Position numbers and translations under genes: made by a program | DNA from: Rehmannia glutinosa | Taxonomy: Eukaryota; Streptophyta; Magnoliopsida; Lamiales; Orobanchaceae | Length of the DNA stretch: 64,000 nucleotides | Direction: 5' to 3' | Assembly (NCBI GenBank): GCA_016081115.2 | Contig: CM071931.1 | Span: forward strand, 18,824,317 to 18,888,316 | The notes under the pieces: generated by a model | The model's database searches: none | The model's input: only the letters and a program-made list of their open reading frames with translations | Told to the model about the DNA's origin: nothing | Shown here: one piece after another, positions 1 to 11,392 of the stretch | How the letters are laid out: each line of letters opens with the position of its first letter | How positions within the stretch are numbered: the first letter of the stretch is position 1

Positions 1-624
1 GAGAAAGCGATGTAAGGAGCTTTTTGGGACATGCGGGTTTTTATAGACGCTTTATTCGAGATTTTTCAAAAATAACCAAACCCCTTTCCCACTTACTTGA
101 AAAAGATGTGTACCTTTCGCTTTCACCCCGATTGTCTACTGAGCATTTGAAACATCAAGAAGGCTCGGTGATCGCACCAATTTTGATCACACCGTTGAGT
201 CAACCTTTCGAGATAATGTGCGACGCAAGCGACTATGCGAAGAGGGGCTACCGGGACAAAAACGCGAAAACTTGTTTCGTGTTATTTACTACGCAAGTCG
301 AATATTGATCCGACACAATAAAATTACACCACAACTAAAAAGAATTGTTGGCGTAGTGTTTGCATTTGACAAGTTTCGGGCATACTTGATTGGAATAAAG
401 ACAATAGTCCATACGGACCACGCTGCGGTCAAATACCTATTCGCAAACAAAGATGCTAAACCTAGGCTCATTCGATGGATACTCTTGCTACAAGAGTTTG
501 ATATCGAAATTCGGGATCGGAAAGGGTGTGAGAACGTGGTAGCTGATAATCTCTCACGACTTGAGCAAACAGCTGATGAAAACACAAAGGGCACAACAAT
601 CAAAGAAACATTTCGGACAAACTA
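1..624 (+). pseudogene. Athila-like pol fragment: reverse transcriptase end and RNase H
   Basis: Conceptual translation in two overlapping frames gives the tail of a Ty3/gypsy reverse transcriptase ('GFYRRFIRDFSKITKPL', near 35-95) followed by an RNase H domain. The RNase H part shows 'FEIMCDASDYA' near 210-240, 'YYASRIL' near 285, 'VHTDHAAVKYL' near 410-440, and the typical terminal 'NVVADNLSRLE' near 535-570. The frame changes around 218-308, so at least one indel separates the two blocks. The domain order and these motifs are standard for plant Ty3/gypsy pol. There is no start codon because the protein begins upstream of the window. Confidence 0.88.
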
Positions 625-776
625 ATCCTGGTGGCAAATGACTTGTCCCCTGGTACGATATTGTAAATTACTTAGTAAGGGGGCTTTACCACGAGATATC
701 ACATATCATGCTAAAAAGAAATTTTTTCATGATGTGAGATATTTTCTGTGGGACTAACCTCTATTATTTAAAAGAT

Positions 777-1869
777 GTGCAGATTCAGTTATTAGGAGAT
801 GTGTACCTCAAGAAGAATGGGCAAGCATTCTGGAGCAATTCCATTCATCACCATATGGGGGCCACTTTGGACCAACGCGCACTGCGGCTAAGGTATTATT
901 CTTGTTTGGTTTCTTTTGGCCTTCTATTTTCAAAGATTGCTATAAGTTTGTTTTGCGGTGCGATAGGTGTCAACGTATGGGAAATATTTCAAGGCGACGA
1001 GATGCCATTAAATCCATAATGGAAGTAGAATTATTCGACGTCTGGGGTATAGACTTCATGGGACCATTTCGAAGATCAAATGGATACTTATACATCCTTC
1101 TTGCAGTGGATTATGTATCCAAATGGGTAGAAGATATCCCTACTAAAACAAACGATGCTAGAATAATGTTAAAAATTTTGCAAAAGAATATTTTCACTCG
1201 GTTTGGTACTACATGGGCCCTAATTAGTGATAGAGGGTCGCACTTACGCAATAAATTGTTTAATAATATGATGGAGAAATACGGAGTAAAACATTGAGTG
1301 GCCGCCACTTACCACCCACAGTCAAATGGGCTAGCCGAGGTATCCATAGGGAAATTAAGCGGATCTTAGGAAAAATGGTTAGCATAAATCGAAAAGATTG
1401 GGCTTTAAAGCTTGATGATGCTTTATGGGCTTATCGTACGGCATACAAAACACCTCTGTATATGTCTCCATATCGATTAGTTTTTGGAAAATCATGCCAC
1501 CTTCCGTGGAATTAGAACATAAAGCATTTTGGGCGAAAAAGCTTAACTTTGACATGACTGCATGGCGAAAAGAGAAGTCTGCAAATAAGCGAACTGGAAG
1601 AATTCCATCAAGATGCATACGAAAATGCCCAAATCTACAAAGATCGCACAAAGAGATGGCATGACAAAAAGATTCTAAGACGAGAATTCCTACCCGGGCA
1701 AGTAGTACCCGGTAAGCTTAAATCAAGGTGGCCTGGTCCATTTGTAATCAAAAAGGTTCTATCACGGGAGGAGCTATTGAATTACTAGCAAAAAATGGTC
1801 GAACCTTCATCGTAAATGGGCAAAAATTAAACACTACTATGGGGCGAAAACTCCGCAAGAAATTTTGAC
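777..1869 (+). pseudogene. Athila-like integrase, frameshifted
   Basis: This is the integrase part of the same pol. The zinc-binding region is recognisable in pieces ('FVLRCDRCQRMGNISRR' near 945-995). The catalytic core begins at 'ELFDVWGIDFMGPF' near 1028-1070, where the D of 'GIDF' is the first catalytic aspartate, and continues through 'VDYVSKWVEDIPT'. A stop after 'KYGVKH' near 1297 and further frame changes follow. The C-terminal part is readable near 1395-1515 ('LDDALWAYRTAYKTP') and near 1710-1760 ('GKLKSRWPGPFVIKKV'), which resembles the GPY/F module. Reading ends near 1869. Several indels make this non-functional. Confidence 0.87.
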
Positions 1870-3380
1870 CATCTTCTTGTCATGAACTATCCATGTAAGT
1901 ACTTATTACGCATTCCTCTTTCTTTTGATAATTTCCTCATATATTCTGGACGAATCATATTTTAAGTTTGGGGGTTGTCAAGAATCCGTAATTTAGTACT
2001 TTTTTGCATTTTGCATTGCACTTAAGATTGCATATAGAGCACTTTGCATTAATATTTTCAAAAAAAATTCAATTTTTTTTTTGTTTATTTTTGTTTTATT
2101 GTATTAGCACGTTTACCGCTTTAGCATGTATAATTGTTTTTTTGTGATTTTAGTTAAGTTTTTAAATGCCAAGCTCCCGTATGATTTTACTATGAGCATT
2201 TTATGGAATGAGATAACATACTTGTGGGAATAATGTGATAAATTATTGGGAAGATGTTATTTATTTGCTTGGCATTAGTTAAAAAAATTAGGTATCTGAG
2301 CATGTTGCGAAAAATAAGCCTGTGAGCTTTTGTGCCTTAAACTGTTTTATATTATGCAGACTTGTTTTTTTCTTGAGTGTGCCATTCATGATTAATAGAA
2401 CTCTAGAACTTGCTCTGTTATCTTCATTGAAGCCATGTGTGTGTGCAATTTTTGAAAATAATCTAAGGCCATTTTTGTTTAGCCTACTTAGCCTAAAAAA
2501 AGCTACCTATGAACTCATGATTCCCTAGTTAGCCAATTTTGAACCAAAAAAAAAAAAAACTTTTATTCCGAGCCACATTGATCTTTGAAATTTAAACATG
2601 TTTTTATCCCTAAAATTTCTTGAGCTTAAAGAAAATGAACAAGTTTGGGGGAGAAGTGGCAAAATTTTATGGAAAAATAGAGGAAGTTGGCAAAAGAAAA
2701 AGGGATGAGCGATTCTGGGTAAAAGAAAAAGTACATGAAGCTCGAAAAAGCAAGAAATGAAAATGACATAGCGAAAATCGAGCAAAGCAAAAAGAAAAAA
2801 ATTCTGAAAGCTTAAACGCTAGAAAAAGAAAAGAAGGCAAAAAGGCCTAAGTATGAAAAAGGATAAATAAGGGTGGAATTGAAATAGAAAATGAGTATTC
2901 TATGGAACTGGGTTGGTGAATTGCAAGTCTGTATGCTTAAATTCTATTTGCTCAAGTCCAGTCACTTAATCCAACTTTTCCTACCCTTACCAAAGAGCCT
3001 ACATTACAACCTAATAAAAGTCTTTTTTGATTCTTAAGTTGTGCACACAAAAGTGGTAGAGATGTTAGACGATTTGCAAGCCTATGGTAGTTCTACTTTC
3101 ACTGAATTGAATTTGAGCGTAAACATTACCCATATACTTTTGAGAGTAGAGTGATACACTATCTACTTGTGAGTCACGATGTCAAGTACCCAAGAGAGTA
3201 TTAATCATGCTGAGTTTATGAATGATGACTTCTTGATGATAAATTACATGGTTTCCTTGAGTATGGAGTCAAATGCTATTTAATGTTCATAGTGTTCTTG
3301 GGTGTTCGTTCGTTTTTACCCCTTATATTATTTTTCTTAATTTTCTCGAGGACGAGCAATGCTTTAAGTTTGGGGGATTT
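1870..3380 (+). other. Non-coding 3' spacer of the Athila-like element
   Basis: I see no supportable gene in these 1.5 kb. The stretch is AT-rich with long A and T runs. The same 11-base purine-rich phrase AAGTTTGGGGG occurs three times, at 1964-1974, 2641-2651 and 3366-3376. Athila elements characteristically carry a long region between pol and the 3' LTR, sometimes with an env-like ORF; no such ORF is visible here. Confidence 0.6.
3366..3380 (+). promoter_or_regulatory. Polypurine tract of the Athila-like element
   Basis: AAGTTTGGGGG followed by ATTT lies directly before the TGATGTGTG that opens the LTR. This is the expected position and composition of the polypurine tract that primes plus-strand DNA synthesis. 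Confidence 0.7.
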
Positions 3381-3616
3381 TGATGTGTGTAAAATATACG
3401 TGCATTTTGGGGCTTAAAATAATATATATTTGATGCATTTGCACGCATATTTAGTATGTTTTACTTGGTTTCCTTAAAAGGGCATGATACTGCGTATTCT
3501 TGTAACTTTTATAGGAAACGGAGCTTAAAACGAAGAAATATCGGTTGGAATGCCCGGCTAAGATTGACGAATGCAAAGAGAAATCAAAACGACAAAGAAA
3601 ATGGACAAAAACACTT

Positions 3617-3843
3617 CACACGGCCGGACCGTGTGGTGTCACACAACCGTGTGGAAATGCCAGTGTGAAACTACATAACCGTGTGAAGTTGGGCAAAACA
3701 GGGGTCAGAATCAGGGCCACACGGTCGGACCGTGCGATCCCACACAGCCATGTGGAAAAGAGTAGAGAACCGCACCACCTGCCCGTGTAGGATCACACAA
3801 CCGTGTGGGAAAGGTTTTGCATAAGACCACACGGCCGTGTGGT
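3617..3843 (+). repeat. Cluster of CACACGGCCGTGTGG-type palindromes in the LTR
   Basis: About six copies of a short imperfect palindrome, a CACAC(A/G)(A/G)CC core followed by GTGTGG, lie in about 230 bases. Examples are near 3618, 3642, 3718, 3742, 3794 and 3826. The perfect palindrome CACACGGCCGTGTGG is the copy near 3827. The motifs sit in the U3 part of the LTR. Repeats of this kind are common in plant Ty3/gypsy LTRs. Function is unknown. Confidence 0.75.
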
Positions 3844-4451
3844 GCCCCCACTTTTTATAAAGGGTTTTTTAGCGTTACTAAAATAAATAATGCATTTAAA
3901 TTTTCTTTTTTTACTTAATATAGTAATAATAAAGTGTATTAAAATGCGAACGAATAAGACACATCTCAAAAATAAATAGAACTATTTTATTAAGAAATCC
4001 AATAATCCATCACATTTTCAACTGCTTACTCGATTTTATAAAACATAGTTTAATTATAAAAGTTTCAATGCACCACTTACCTTTTTTATATTTTAAAATA
4101 AAATAGATAACTCGATCGGAAGCAATAATGAAGTTTAAAATAAATTACTAAAATAGTTCTAAAATAAGCAACCTTAGAGTATTAGCTAAGATTAAAATTA
4201 AATATTAATAAAATAAGAGATACTACGTCGCGTTTGTTTGAATTTGAAAATCGGTCAACAATTCAAAAAGTTAAATAACTAAAGTGTAAAGTCTTCGGCT
4301 ATCCCCAACATCGGCAGCGCATCCACCCATTTAATCTGAAAATAGCTTGAAATAATAGGGGTGAGTAACACATACTCAGTAGGGATTCTAATTATCCAAA
4401 TTAAATATAAAATAGCATATTTTAATGAATTCGAGCACATATAATTTGCCA

Positions 4452-4683
4452 TCACATATACTTTGCCATTGGCCGAAGCCACACATATACTTTGCCATTG
4501 GCAGAAGCCTCACATATACTTTGTCATTGGCCGAAGCCACACATATACTTTGTCATTGATCAAGCCATATTTTGCCACTCAAGGAAGCCTACTTTGCCAT
4601 TGGCGAAGCCTACTTTGCCATTTGACCGAAGCCATACTTTGCCATTGGCGAAGCCTACTTTGCCATTGGCGAAGCCACACATA
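4452..4683 (+). repeat. Minisatellite, 29-base unit decaying to about 22 bases
   Basis: Tandem units of the form CATATACTTTGCCATTGGCC plus GAAGCCACA repeat from about 4452. Later units are shorter, TACTTTGCCATTGGCGAAGCC. About eight to ten units are visible. Because the unit keeps a frame open on both strands, spurious ORFs appear here. It lies inside the nested LTR-like insertion. Confidence 0.85.
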
Positions 4684-6786
4684 AATAAATACAGATTTTT
4701 CACATATAATATGCACATCAAGTTCAAGAATTTTAATCACATTGTCAAACATAGAATTCATAAAATTATACATGACATATTTAATAAAAACAATTAAACT
4801 TTGCACTTAAAATGTGTAAAGAAAATACCTACCTCAAAAATCAAGTATCGGATGTATAAAGCTCCAAAGTAGAAAGCCTAATTGTTTGATTCCTCATCAC
4901 CTAAAATATAAGTTCAACATTAATTAGGTCTCGAGACTAAATAGTGACCTCTAAATAAAATAATTACATTTATAAAATAATAGTTTAGGGCTTTTAGTGG
5001 GTGAAAAATGATCAAAAATATAAGTTTTAGGGCTTAAATGAAAGTAATCTGGAAGTGAGTTTTTGGTTTTTGGACTAAATTAAATATAGTGGGGTCAAAT
5101 TGAAAAAGTTAAGAAGTTTAGTTTGGGAAATGGACTAATTGAAATGTTGGAGGGTAAATTAAAAAGTCTAAAAACTAATATATGGGAATTGGACTAAATT
5201 AAAACTGATCGGACTAAATTGAAAAAATGCGAAACTTTGATTTGAGGTTTAGGGCTCAATGGAAAAATCTAAAATTGCAACCAAAGTCAAACTCTATTAA
5301 ATTCTCAAAAACAAAACCTTAGCTCCCAACTACCATTCACGTCACCTTCCTTGTCCAACTTTCCGTTCGGTGATGGCAACCGGTGTCGCATGACTCCGGT
5401 GACTCGAACCCACGCACCCGTTCACCTCGCACACGCACAAACACACTAAACCAGCCCGATCCAAAACGTCACAATTTCCTTCTCTCTTCCTATTTTCCAG
5501 TTGTGAAGCGACTTCACACCCTCTGTAACCAACGTCTCCACCACCGCCATGAAACAAAACCGCATAGCCCCAAGGAAAACTCAACTCTCTCTCTCTCGTT
5601 CGACTCTGGCGAGGAAGAAAATTCCGGCAGCCCAACTCTGGCAACCTATCTCAAATAATATAACCCAAACAAATATATACGCACTCTATCGTGGCCACTC
5701 ACCCCATCGACTCCTCAACCCATTTACAAGCTCACAAAGCTTAATAAATAAAATTATACCCCTATGTTAGTGAAGGGATTGTGTTGTGAGTAAAAATGGA
5801 GAATAAGAGCTATGGTTTTTCTTTTTATTCTCTTAGGATTTGTTGAACGTGAGAGAAAAAGAGGGGAGGAAATTTATCCGAAATCTCCTATTTGTTGAAA
5901 CGTGGATGATGTCTTGAATAATATTCCACGTCATTAGGGATTGAGACTTATCTTAATAGAGTTTTGGAAATTTGAAAAAAAGAATCCATGATGATATAAA
6001 TAATTAATACATATATTTATATTATATATATTTATTATGAAAGTGATAAAATAAATTGATTAACAATTGAAATAAATTATCGGGATTACTGATTAGGCCT
6101 ATCCAAAAGAGTTTGAAAATTTGAAACTATCTAATTGATAGATATAATACATATAATTATTTATGTAAGTTACACATAAATATTTATTTATAAGATAAAC
6201 ACAAAGAATATATTTATCAATATATATTAGAATAGATAAATGGGCACCACAAAACTCCTCCCCAACTAAACGTATATGTATAAAAATTGTATATCTATAT
6301 TTTTATATAATAATAATAACAATAATTATATACATAATTATCTTTCATAAAATCTATGTTTATCATTAAAATAAAAGGAATAATGACCAAAATTAAATAA
6401 AATTTATTTAACATATATATCATAAAGAATTCTTATATAGAACATTTGTTACTTGAAAGAAAAAATGGGATGAGTTATATTATTGCAAACTCCAAATTGC
6501 TGAAAATGTGGGGATAAAAAACTTGGTGTTGGAAGCCATCTATAATTGTTCTCATGGGACAAAAATATAAAAGAATTATTATTAGAAATTTCAAATTAGT
6601 TGAATTGTGTGAGAAATGGGAGGAATTATTAGCTATAGCCCTGGAAATTTGTTTGTGATTAAAAATTCATATAAAAATCTCATCTCAACTTATAATATCT
6701 TTGTTAAACTATATATATACTTTATAAAAATATAAATCAACCATTATTTATTTATACAAACGAATAAAAAAATTAATACAATGTAG

Positions 6787-6810
6787 TAATAATAATAATA
6801 ATAATAATAA
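6787..6810 (+). repeat. (TAA)n microsatellite
   Basis: Eight consecutive TAA units in AT-rich sequence of the nested insertion. Confidence 0.9.
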
Positions 6811-7994
6811 CATTAACATATATTACAGATTTAGTGGAACTCGAGTTTATATAAATGGATTTGAGCTTTGATAAAACAAAATATATAACTGGACCATTGA
6901 ATGAGTTTGAATAAAATTGGATTGATAGCAGGCCAACCATAAAATCTTAGGAAGAAATGTTGAGACTAATAATAATACTAGTTTTAATATTATAGATAAC
7001 ATCATTAAAGATAATAAATATCAAATATTAAGCTGGGTATTACACAATCACGGCGCGTTTTTCAGAGTTTTTCTTCCCGTTCCAATTCTACAAGCGATCT
7101 CTCCAAGTATCTATAAAAGGAACCCAAGGCTTGCACGAAAATATATCACTTCATATAGAAAAAACACATCAAATAACACAGGAACGCAAGAATCGAAGAT
7201 CTTCTGAGAGAAGAAGGCTAGGTCGCGAAGAACACCACAAGACTTTGGCATCTACGGGAGCACAAAATTTTTGAAGGCTTGGAAGGAGAATCCATCCTGA
7301 CAAGAAGGGGTTTTCTTTCTATGTCTAGATCTCTTGTTTGTGCTTAAACAATGTCATAATGTTGATTCGAATTTATCTATGAGTTTGTAATCAATGTTTG
7401 GCATAATCGAAACTCAATGGATTCATGTTAAATATGATTATTTGTTTTATTAATTAATTCATGCTTTTTATTTTATGAATTCGAGTGCTTATTCTTAATT
7501 GCTTTTTATCGATCAATAATTAGCATGTTATATTTGTTAGTGCGAAATTCAGAAGAGGAGTTCTAACAAAGACGGAAATCGAATTCAGACATAAACGAGT
7601 GTATCGAGTCGGGAGACCTACAATTGTTATTAATCTACTGTTTATGGGTCGTCCGGGAGGGGGAATAGACTAACTTAGGAATTGAACCCATAGAATTGAA
7701 TGAATTGGTTCTTAAAACTTTACTTGCATTTAATATTGAAGAAAAATGTTGAGATTATGTCCCTAAGGTTGCTCGTGTAGTTGTTGAAAATACTTGTGGG
7801 GTTCACAAATTTATTTATTTTTTCCTTTTATTTTTTGATTTTTACTTAAACTCAATATTCGATCGCTAATAAAATTGGAATACGATGTTATTATATCCTA
7901 AGTGTTTCGAATATCAATCCTTGAGGAATACGACCTTGCTTGCCAATATTGTATAAAATACATTGTACACTTACAGTTGTATGATCCAAAATAT

Positions 7995-8002
7995 TTTTGG
8001 CG
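7995..8002 (+). promoter_or_regulatory. Primer-binding-site-like motif, truncated
   Basis: TTTTGGCG follows the LTR end. In Athila and related elements the tRNA primer-binding site begins TGGCGCCGTTGCC just after the 5' LTR. Only the first five bases match here before the sequence changes. A PBS start next to an LTR that also closes an upstream element hints that two elements once shared this LTR. Confidence 0.4.
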
Positions 8003-9202
8003 AATAAGTTTTAGGAAAATTTCAGTTTGGTCCTTCTTTTGCCAAAATTATCATATTTGGACCCGAACTTAAAAATTTTGGATCTCACAAACCGGGAGGG
8101 CTTTTGATGTGATTCCAATTTTAATATCTTGTATAACAGTAGGATGTTGGGACAAAAACAATTTTGAAATAGGGTCGGTTTAAGTCCCTTAATTTTCACA
8201 AATTCCATTTCTAATCCAAAATTCGGTTTTGCCCTCAATGGTTTATTTGGTGTTCGTTTGTTATGAAACTTGAACCATGAGTTCAAAATGTTATAAAATT
8301 TAGGTTATGTAATTTTTCAAGTGTCTGGGGCGTTTCTTTTCTGGAAATTTCATTTGGTCCTTAGAGATTGGAATTTTTACACTTTAGTACTTAAAATTGT
8401 AAAGTCGGTTATAAAGTCGGTTTTAGAACAACCTTAAACAAGGTCCTCAAACATAACCTTAAACAAAATTTTAAAAGGTTCAAAATGTTATAAAGTCGGT
8501 TTTCTCAACCCAAACCATTTTAACCTTTTAAAATTTCTCAAAATATAAGTTGTTCTGTTTGAGGAAGTCAAAATTTCAAAATTTTCGAGAGGTCTCTCGG
8601 ACAGACTTTTAAAAATTCAATTTTTGCCCTTTAACTTTCAACTTTCCACATTTGAGTCCCTAAAATTCCAAGGATGGGTTTTCTTATCTCAAAATCTTTA
8701 AAATATTATTATTAAATTTCCAAAATTTTGAAATTTATAGATTGGTCCTTAGAGTTTTCAAAAGTATGGTTTAGTCCTCAACTTTGCAAAAATTGCATAA
8801 ATAGTATATTTGTTCAAATTCGAGCACAATGTCATATTTTCCACAATATATATCAAGTATAGAACATGATGTTGAGCATATAACACATTGATTAACACAT
8901 TAATCAAGAGATGATCAAGAAATTAAAATATATATACACGTATGTCCCTATTGTGCAAGAAATCAAAATCATGCTCATTTTTGTGAAACTTCTTGAACTT
9001 GATACGTATCAAAAATATACATGTAATATAAATATAGTAAATAAAATATTTTTCATGTACTACATGCATTTTATTAAAATTATTTGCCTATTTTCGAAAG
9101 ATTTTTCACCCACCTCGTAGTAATTTTTCCTATCGTAGTTAAAATAAAGATCTTCTCAAGAATCTAAGCTCTTGGTTCTAATACTCAAAGTTCAGCCCCC
9201 AA
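8003..9202. repeat. Degenerate LTR-like AT-rich sequence
   Basis: No gene is visible. Repeated phrases such as TTTGGTCCTT (near 8026 and 8350) and TTGGTCCTTAGAG (near 8742), and a CCCACCTCG phrase near 9108, resemble the non-coding parts of plant Ty3/gypsy LTRs. I cannot fix the family or the ends. Confidence 0.4.
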
Positions 9203-10240
9203 ATGTCACCATATCCATATTTTGGTGTTAAAATTGAGGTCTCAAGTCCAAGGAAAATATTTTAAAATAAATCGAGTTAATTCTACTTTAATATCATTAA
9301 GTAGTCTCCAAAAATGAATTTCTCTATTCAAGCTTCTAACCTCAACTTGAACTTGTATAGGCCAGCCCTTAAGCTCCAAAAATTCCAATTCTTGAGTCAA
9401 AAATTAATTCCTCAAGTTATCAAGAGGAAAAACACTAAAACCACAAATGTGTGTAGTCTTTAATTTCTTCTTCAAGTTTGGAGTCAAGTCTAGGTCTTCC
9501 TTAATTTTTCAAGAAATCAACCTCTAGGAGTACCTCAATAAGAAGGATTCATCAAGTTAGAAGATGGAGATATATTCTTAAAGTTTTAGGGAGATAAAAT
9601 TGAAGATTGAAGAAAGTAAAATCTTTCTCACATTGTGCTTGTAATTTTCGTCCTCAAGTAAGAAATGGGATAGGATTTTGTGTGTTTTTGTCTAAGTATG
9701 GAAATCGGAGAAGTTAGAAGAGTTGTATAAGTTTTAAAATGAAAATTGAAACTTGATTCCTCCTAATTATCCCTTATGGCGAAAATTACATTGAGGTGGA
9801 TTATTTTTTTGTGTTTTGATGATTAAACTTTGGAATGAGGATTGTTGGGAGGTAAGTAGGTATAGTAGGATAAAAAAAATGAACTTGATTCCCCCCTAAA
9901 TGGCTATGGCCGAAAGTTGCTAAGAAGTAGTGGATTAATTTTTTGTTTTGGTCATTTAATTAAGAATTGAGGATAATTATAGCAAAAAAGGTAAAAATAA
10001 ATAAATTGATTCCCCCTAAAAGATGCTATGGCGAAATTAAGGTGTAGAGGAATTAATTTTTGTTTTGGTGATTTAATTAGAACTGAGGATAATTATAGCA
10101 AAATAAAAAGTAAAAAAAAAATAAATTGATTCACCCTAAAAAGATGCTATGGCCGAAATTAAGGGGTAGGAAAATTAATTTTTGTTTTGGCAATTTAATT
10201 AGGAATTGAGGATAATTATAGCTAAAAAAATAAATTAAAT
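9203..10240. repeat. Direct repeat R1 (about 1 kb), with internal tandem units
   Basis: The stretch beginning CACCATATCCATATTTTGG near 9207 recurs at 11390-12290 in the same orientation, with small differences and one deletion. Near its end, 9890-10240, three tandem units of about 110-120 bases each contain a GCTATGGCCGAAA phrase followed by AATTAATTTTTGTTTTGG. The composition suggests LTR material. No coding sequence was recognised. Confidence 0.75.
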
Positions 10241-10610
10241 CATCTTTGAGTTATTCTTTACATAAGTGCGACAAAATCACATGAATTCAACACAAAACAC
10301 TTCATTTATACAAGTCTCTGAACCAAATTACCAATCCCCTAAAGTTTTGCCAATAAAGTTTTTAGTCTGTAATATCCAAACCAATATCCAACACAACCTA
10401 TGGCTCTGATCCTCTACCTGATCCTTAATGCTAGAGTTCTTCACTTGACTTCAATTGCTGCCAAAAATAGCATGGTTAATTTGGAGAGTGCATATCAAGA
10501 AGATATATAAAGTGAACAAGTAAATGAAATTATCTTACTTTTCCTTTTTTGACGTCATATTCTCCCGTGTTCACATCACTTTCCGATGGTCCAAAATCGG
10601 GTTTTGTTTT

Positions 10611-11392
10611 TCATTTCCTCTTAATAGACATCCCTATGGGATAATATATTTGCCTGACAAGATGCCTAGCTACCTTGATGCTTGTAACCCCAACCCGACC
10701 CATAGGATTTTTGGCACAACAGGTACTGGACATCTCTGTCCATTCCATACACAAGGACGGTCAAGACATGAAACTCATAAGGTGAATCCACCTTTTTTTC
10801 TTTCGCAACATTCATGTGATTGACCTCCTCTTCATTGGATCCTAGATAAACTCCATCCTGTGATATTGAAAGTCAGCAAAGGCTTACTAATATACAAATA
10901 AAAATAAGGAGTTTTGACTCACTGTAAGTTTCCATTTCATGAAACTCGGAGTCAAACAAATGCTTCCTGCAAGTGGATGCTCTCGCAATTTGTCAATAAC
11001 TAAATTTTGTCAACCACCACCATGAATGTAGCGGAAGTCCTTAATAAAAATTTTGAAATCCTACAAGTAAATATTTAGAGTGAAATACAAAAAATTAACA
11101 TTATTAACAATTGAATGACTCTAAAATAGAAGCAAATTCCACTTACAAGATTCATGTCGTACATTGTGCAATCTTCTTGATATTCAGCCTTAAAGGGATA
11201 ATGCTCCTCTGTGTATAATCCGTATTCTTTGATATATTGAAAGACATTTTAGTAATTATTGGGGATTCCTTTTTTAGAAATACAATTTGGTGCCACTGCA
11301 GATGGTTTGTAGCGGTGGAGACAATCTAATAGCTCTTGCGTTGAGCCTTGTTGAGGTATGTCTTGTCGAGATTGCTCGGCATACAATGTATC
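10611..11392 (-). pseudogene. Papain-type cysteine protease (C1A) pseudogene, three exons
   Basis: Three minus-strand exons are visible. Exon a (about 11392-11148) reads 'QGSTQELLDC' and 'FQYIKEYGLYTEEHYPF' and ends at a GTAAGT donor. Exon b (11060-10923) includes 'KLREHPLAGSICLTPSF' and ends at a GTGAGT donor. Exon c (10857-10611) includes 'FHVLTVLVYGMDRDVQYLLC' and 'KSYGSGWG'. In the papain family these match the (S/A)xQEL(L/V)DC region, the HPVSV stretch, the catalytic-His strand and the Asn-containing NSWGxxWG motif, where this copy has K-S instead of N-S. Exons b and c join in frame. Exon a has an in-frame TAA, exon b an in-frame TGA, and exon c a frameshift. The 5' exons are missing because exon a runs directly into repeat R2. 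Confidence 0.8.

Larger units (their letters stand above)
3877..7054. mobile_element. Nested insertion in the Athila-like LTR, probably an LTR-type sequence
   Basis: The LTR text before 3872 (a GGGTTTTTTAGCG context) appears to resume near 7055 (GCGTTTTTCAGAG). Between them lie about 3.2 kb unlike the rest. They hold a minisatellite, phrases of the GGACTAAATTGAAAAA type near 5070-5230 that are common in plant Ty3/gypsy LTRs, and a GGGTATTACA near 7035-7044, a common LTR 3' terminus. GCGTT occurs at 3872-3876 and 7055-7059 and could be a target duplication, but five bases are weak evidence. No coding capacity is visible. It may be a solo LTR; the exact ends are uncertain. Confidence 0.45.
1..7988 (+). 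mobile_element. Athila-like Ty3/gypsy retrotransposon, 3' part with 3' LTR
   Basis: The window opens inside the pol region of a plant Ty3/gypsy element. Going right it shows the end of reverse transcriptase, RNase H, integrase, a long non-coding stretch, a polypurine tract and an LTR beginning at 3381. Integrase wording such as 'ELFDVWGIDFMGPF' and 'LDDALWAYRTAYKTP', together with a long spacer between pol and the LTR, fits the Athila branch. The 5' half lies outside the window. Frameshifts and stops break pol, so the copy is dead. The LTR end at 7988 is placed just before a primer-binding-site-like motif and is approximate. Confidence 0.85.
3381..7988 (+). repeat. LTR of the Athila-like element, split by a nested insertion
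   Basis: The LTR starts with TGATGTGTG right after the polypurine tract and ends near ATGATCCA, a few bases before a primer-binding-site-like TGGCG. Without the nested segment 3877-7054 it is about 1.43 kb, a usual Athila LTR length. The right part (about 7100-7988) has typical 3' LTR-end features, such as a short TATA-like block near 7110 and AT-rich sequence. Both ends are read by eye, since no partner LTR is in the window. Confidence 0.65.

Noticed and set aside
4452..4683. Possible CRISPR-like array
   Set aside because: Units are directly adjacent without unique spacers, and the DNA is plant nuclear. It is a minisatellite.
4463..4806. ORFs of 70-100 codons on both strands in the minisatellite
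   Set aside because: They only repeat the satellite unit, with no domain and no start context.
5342..5770. Overlapping ORFs on both strands, up to 100 codons
   Set aside because: They are low in information, lie inside the LTR-like insertion and match no protein family I recognise.
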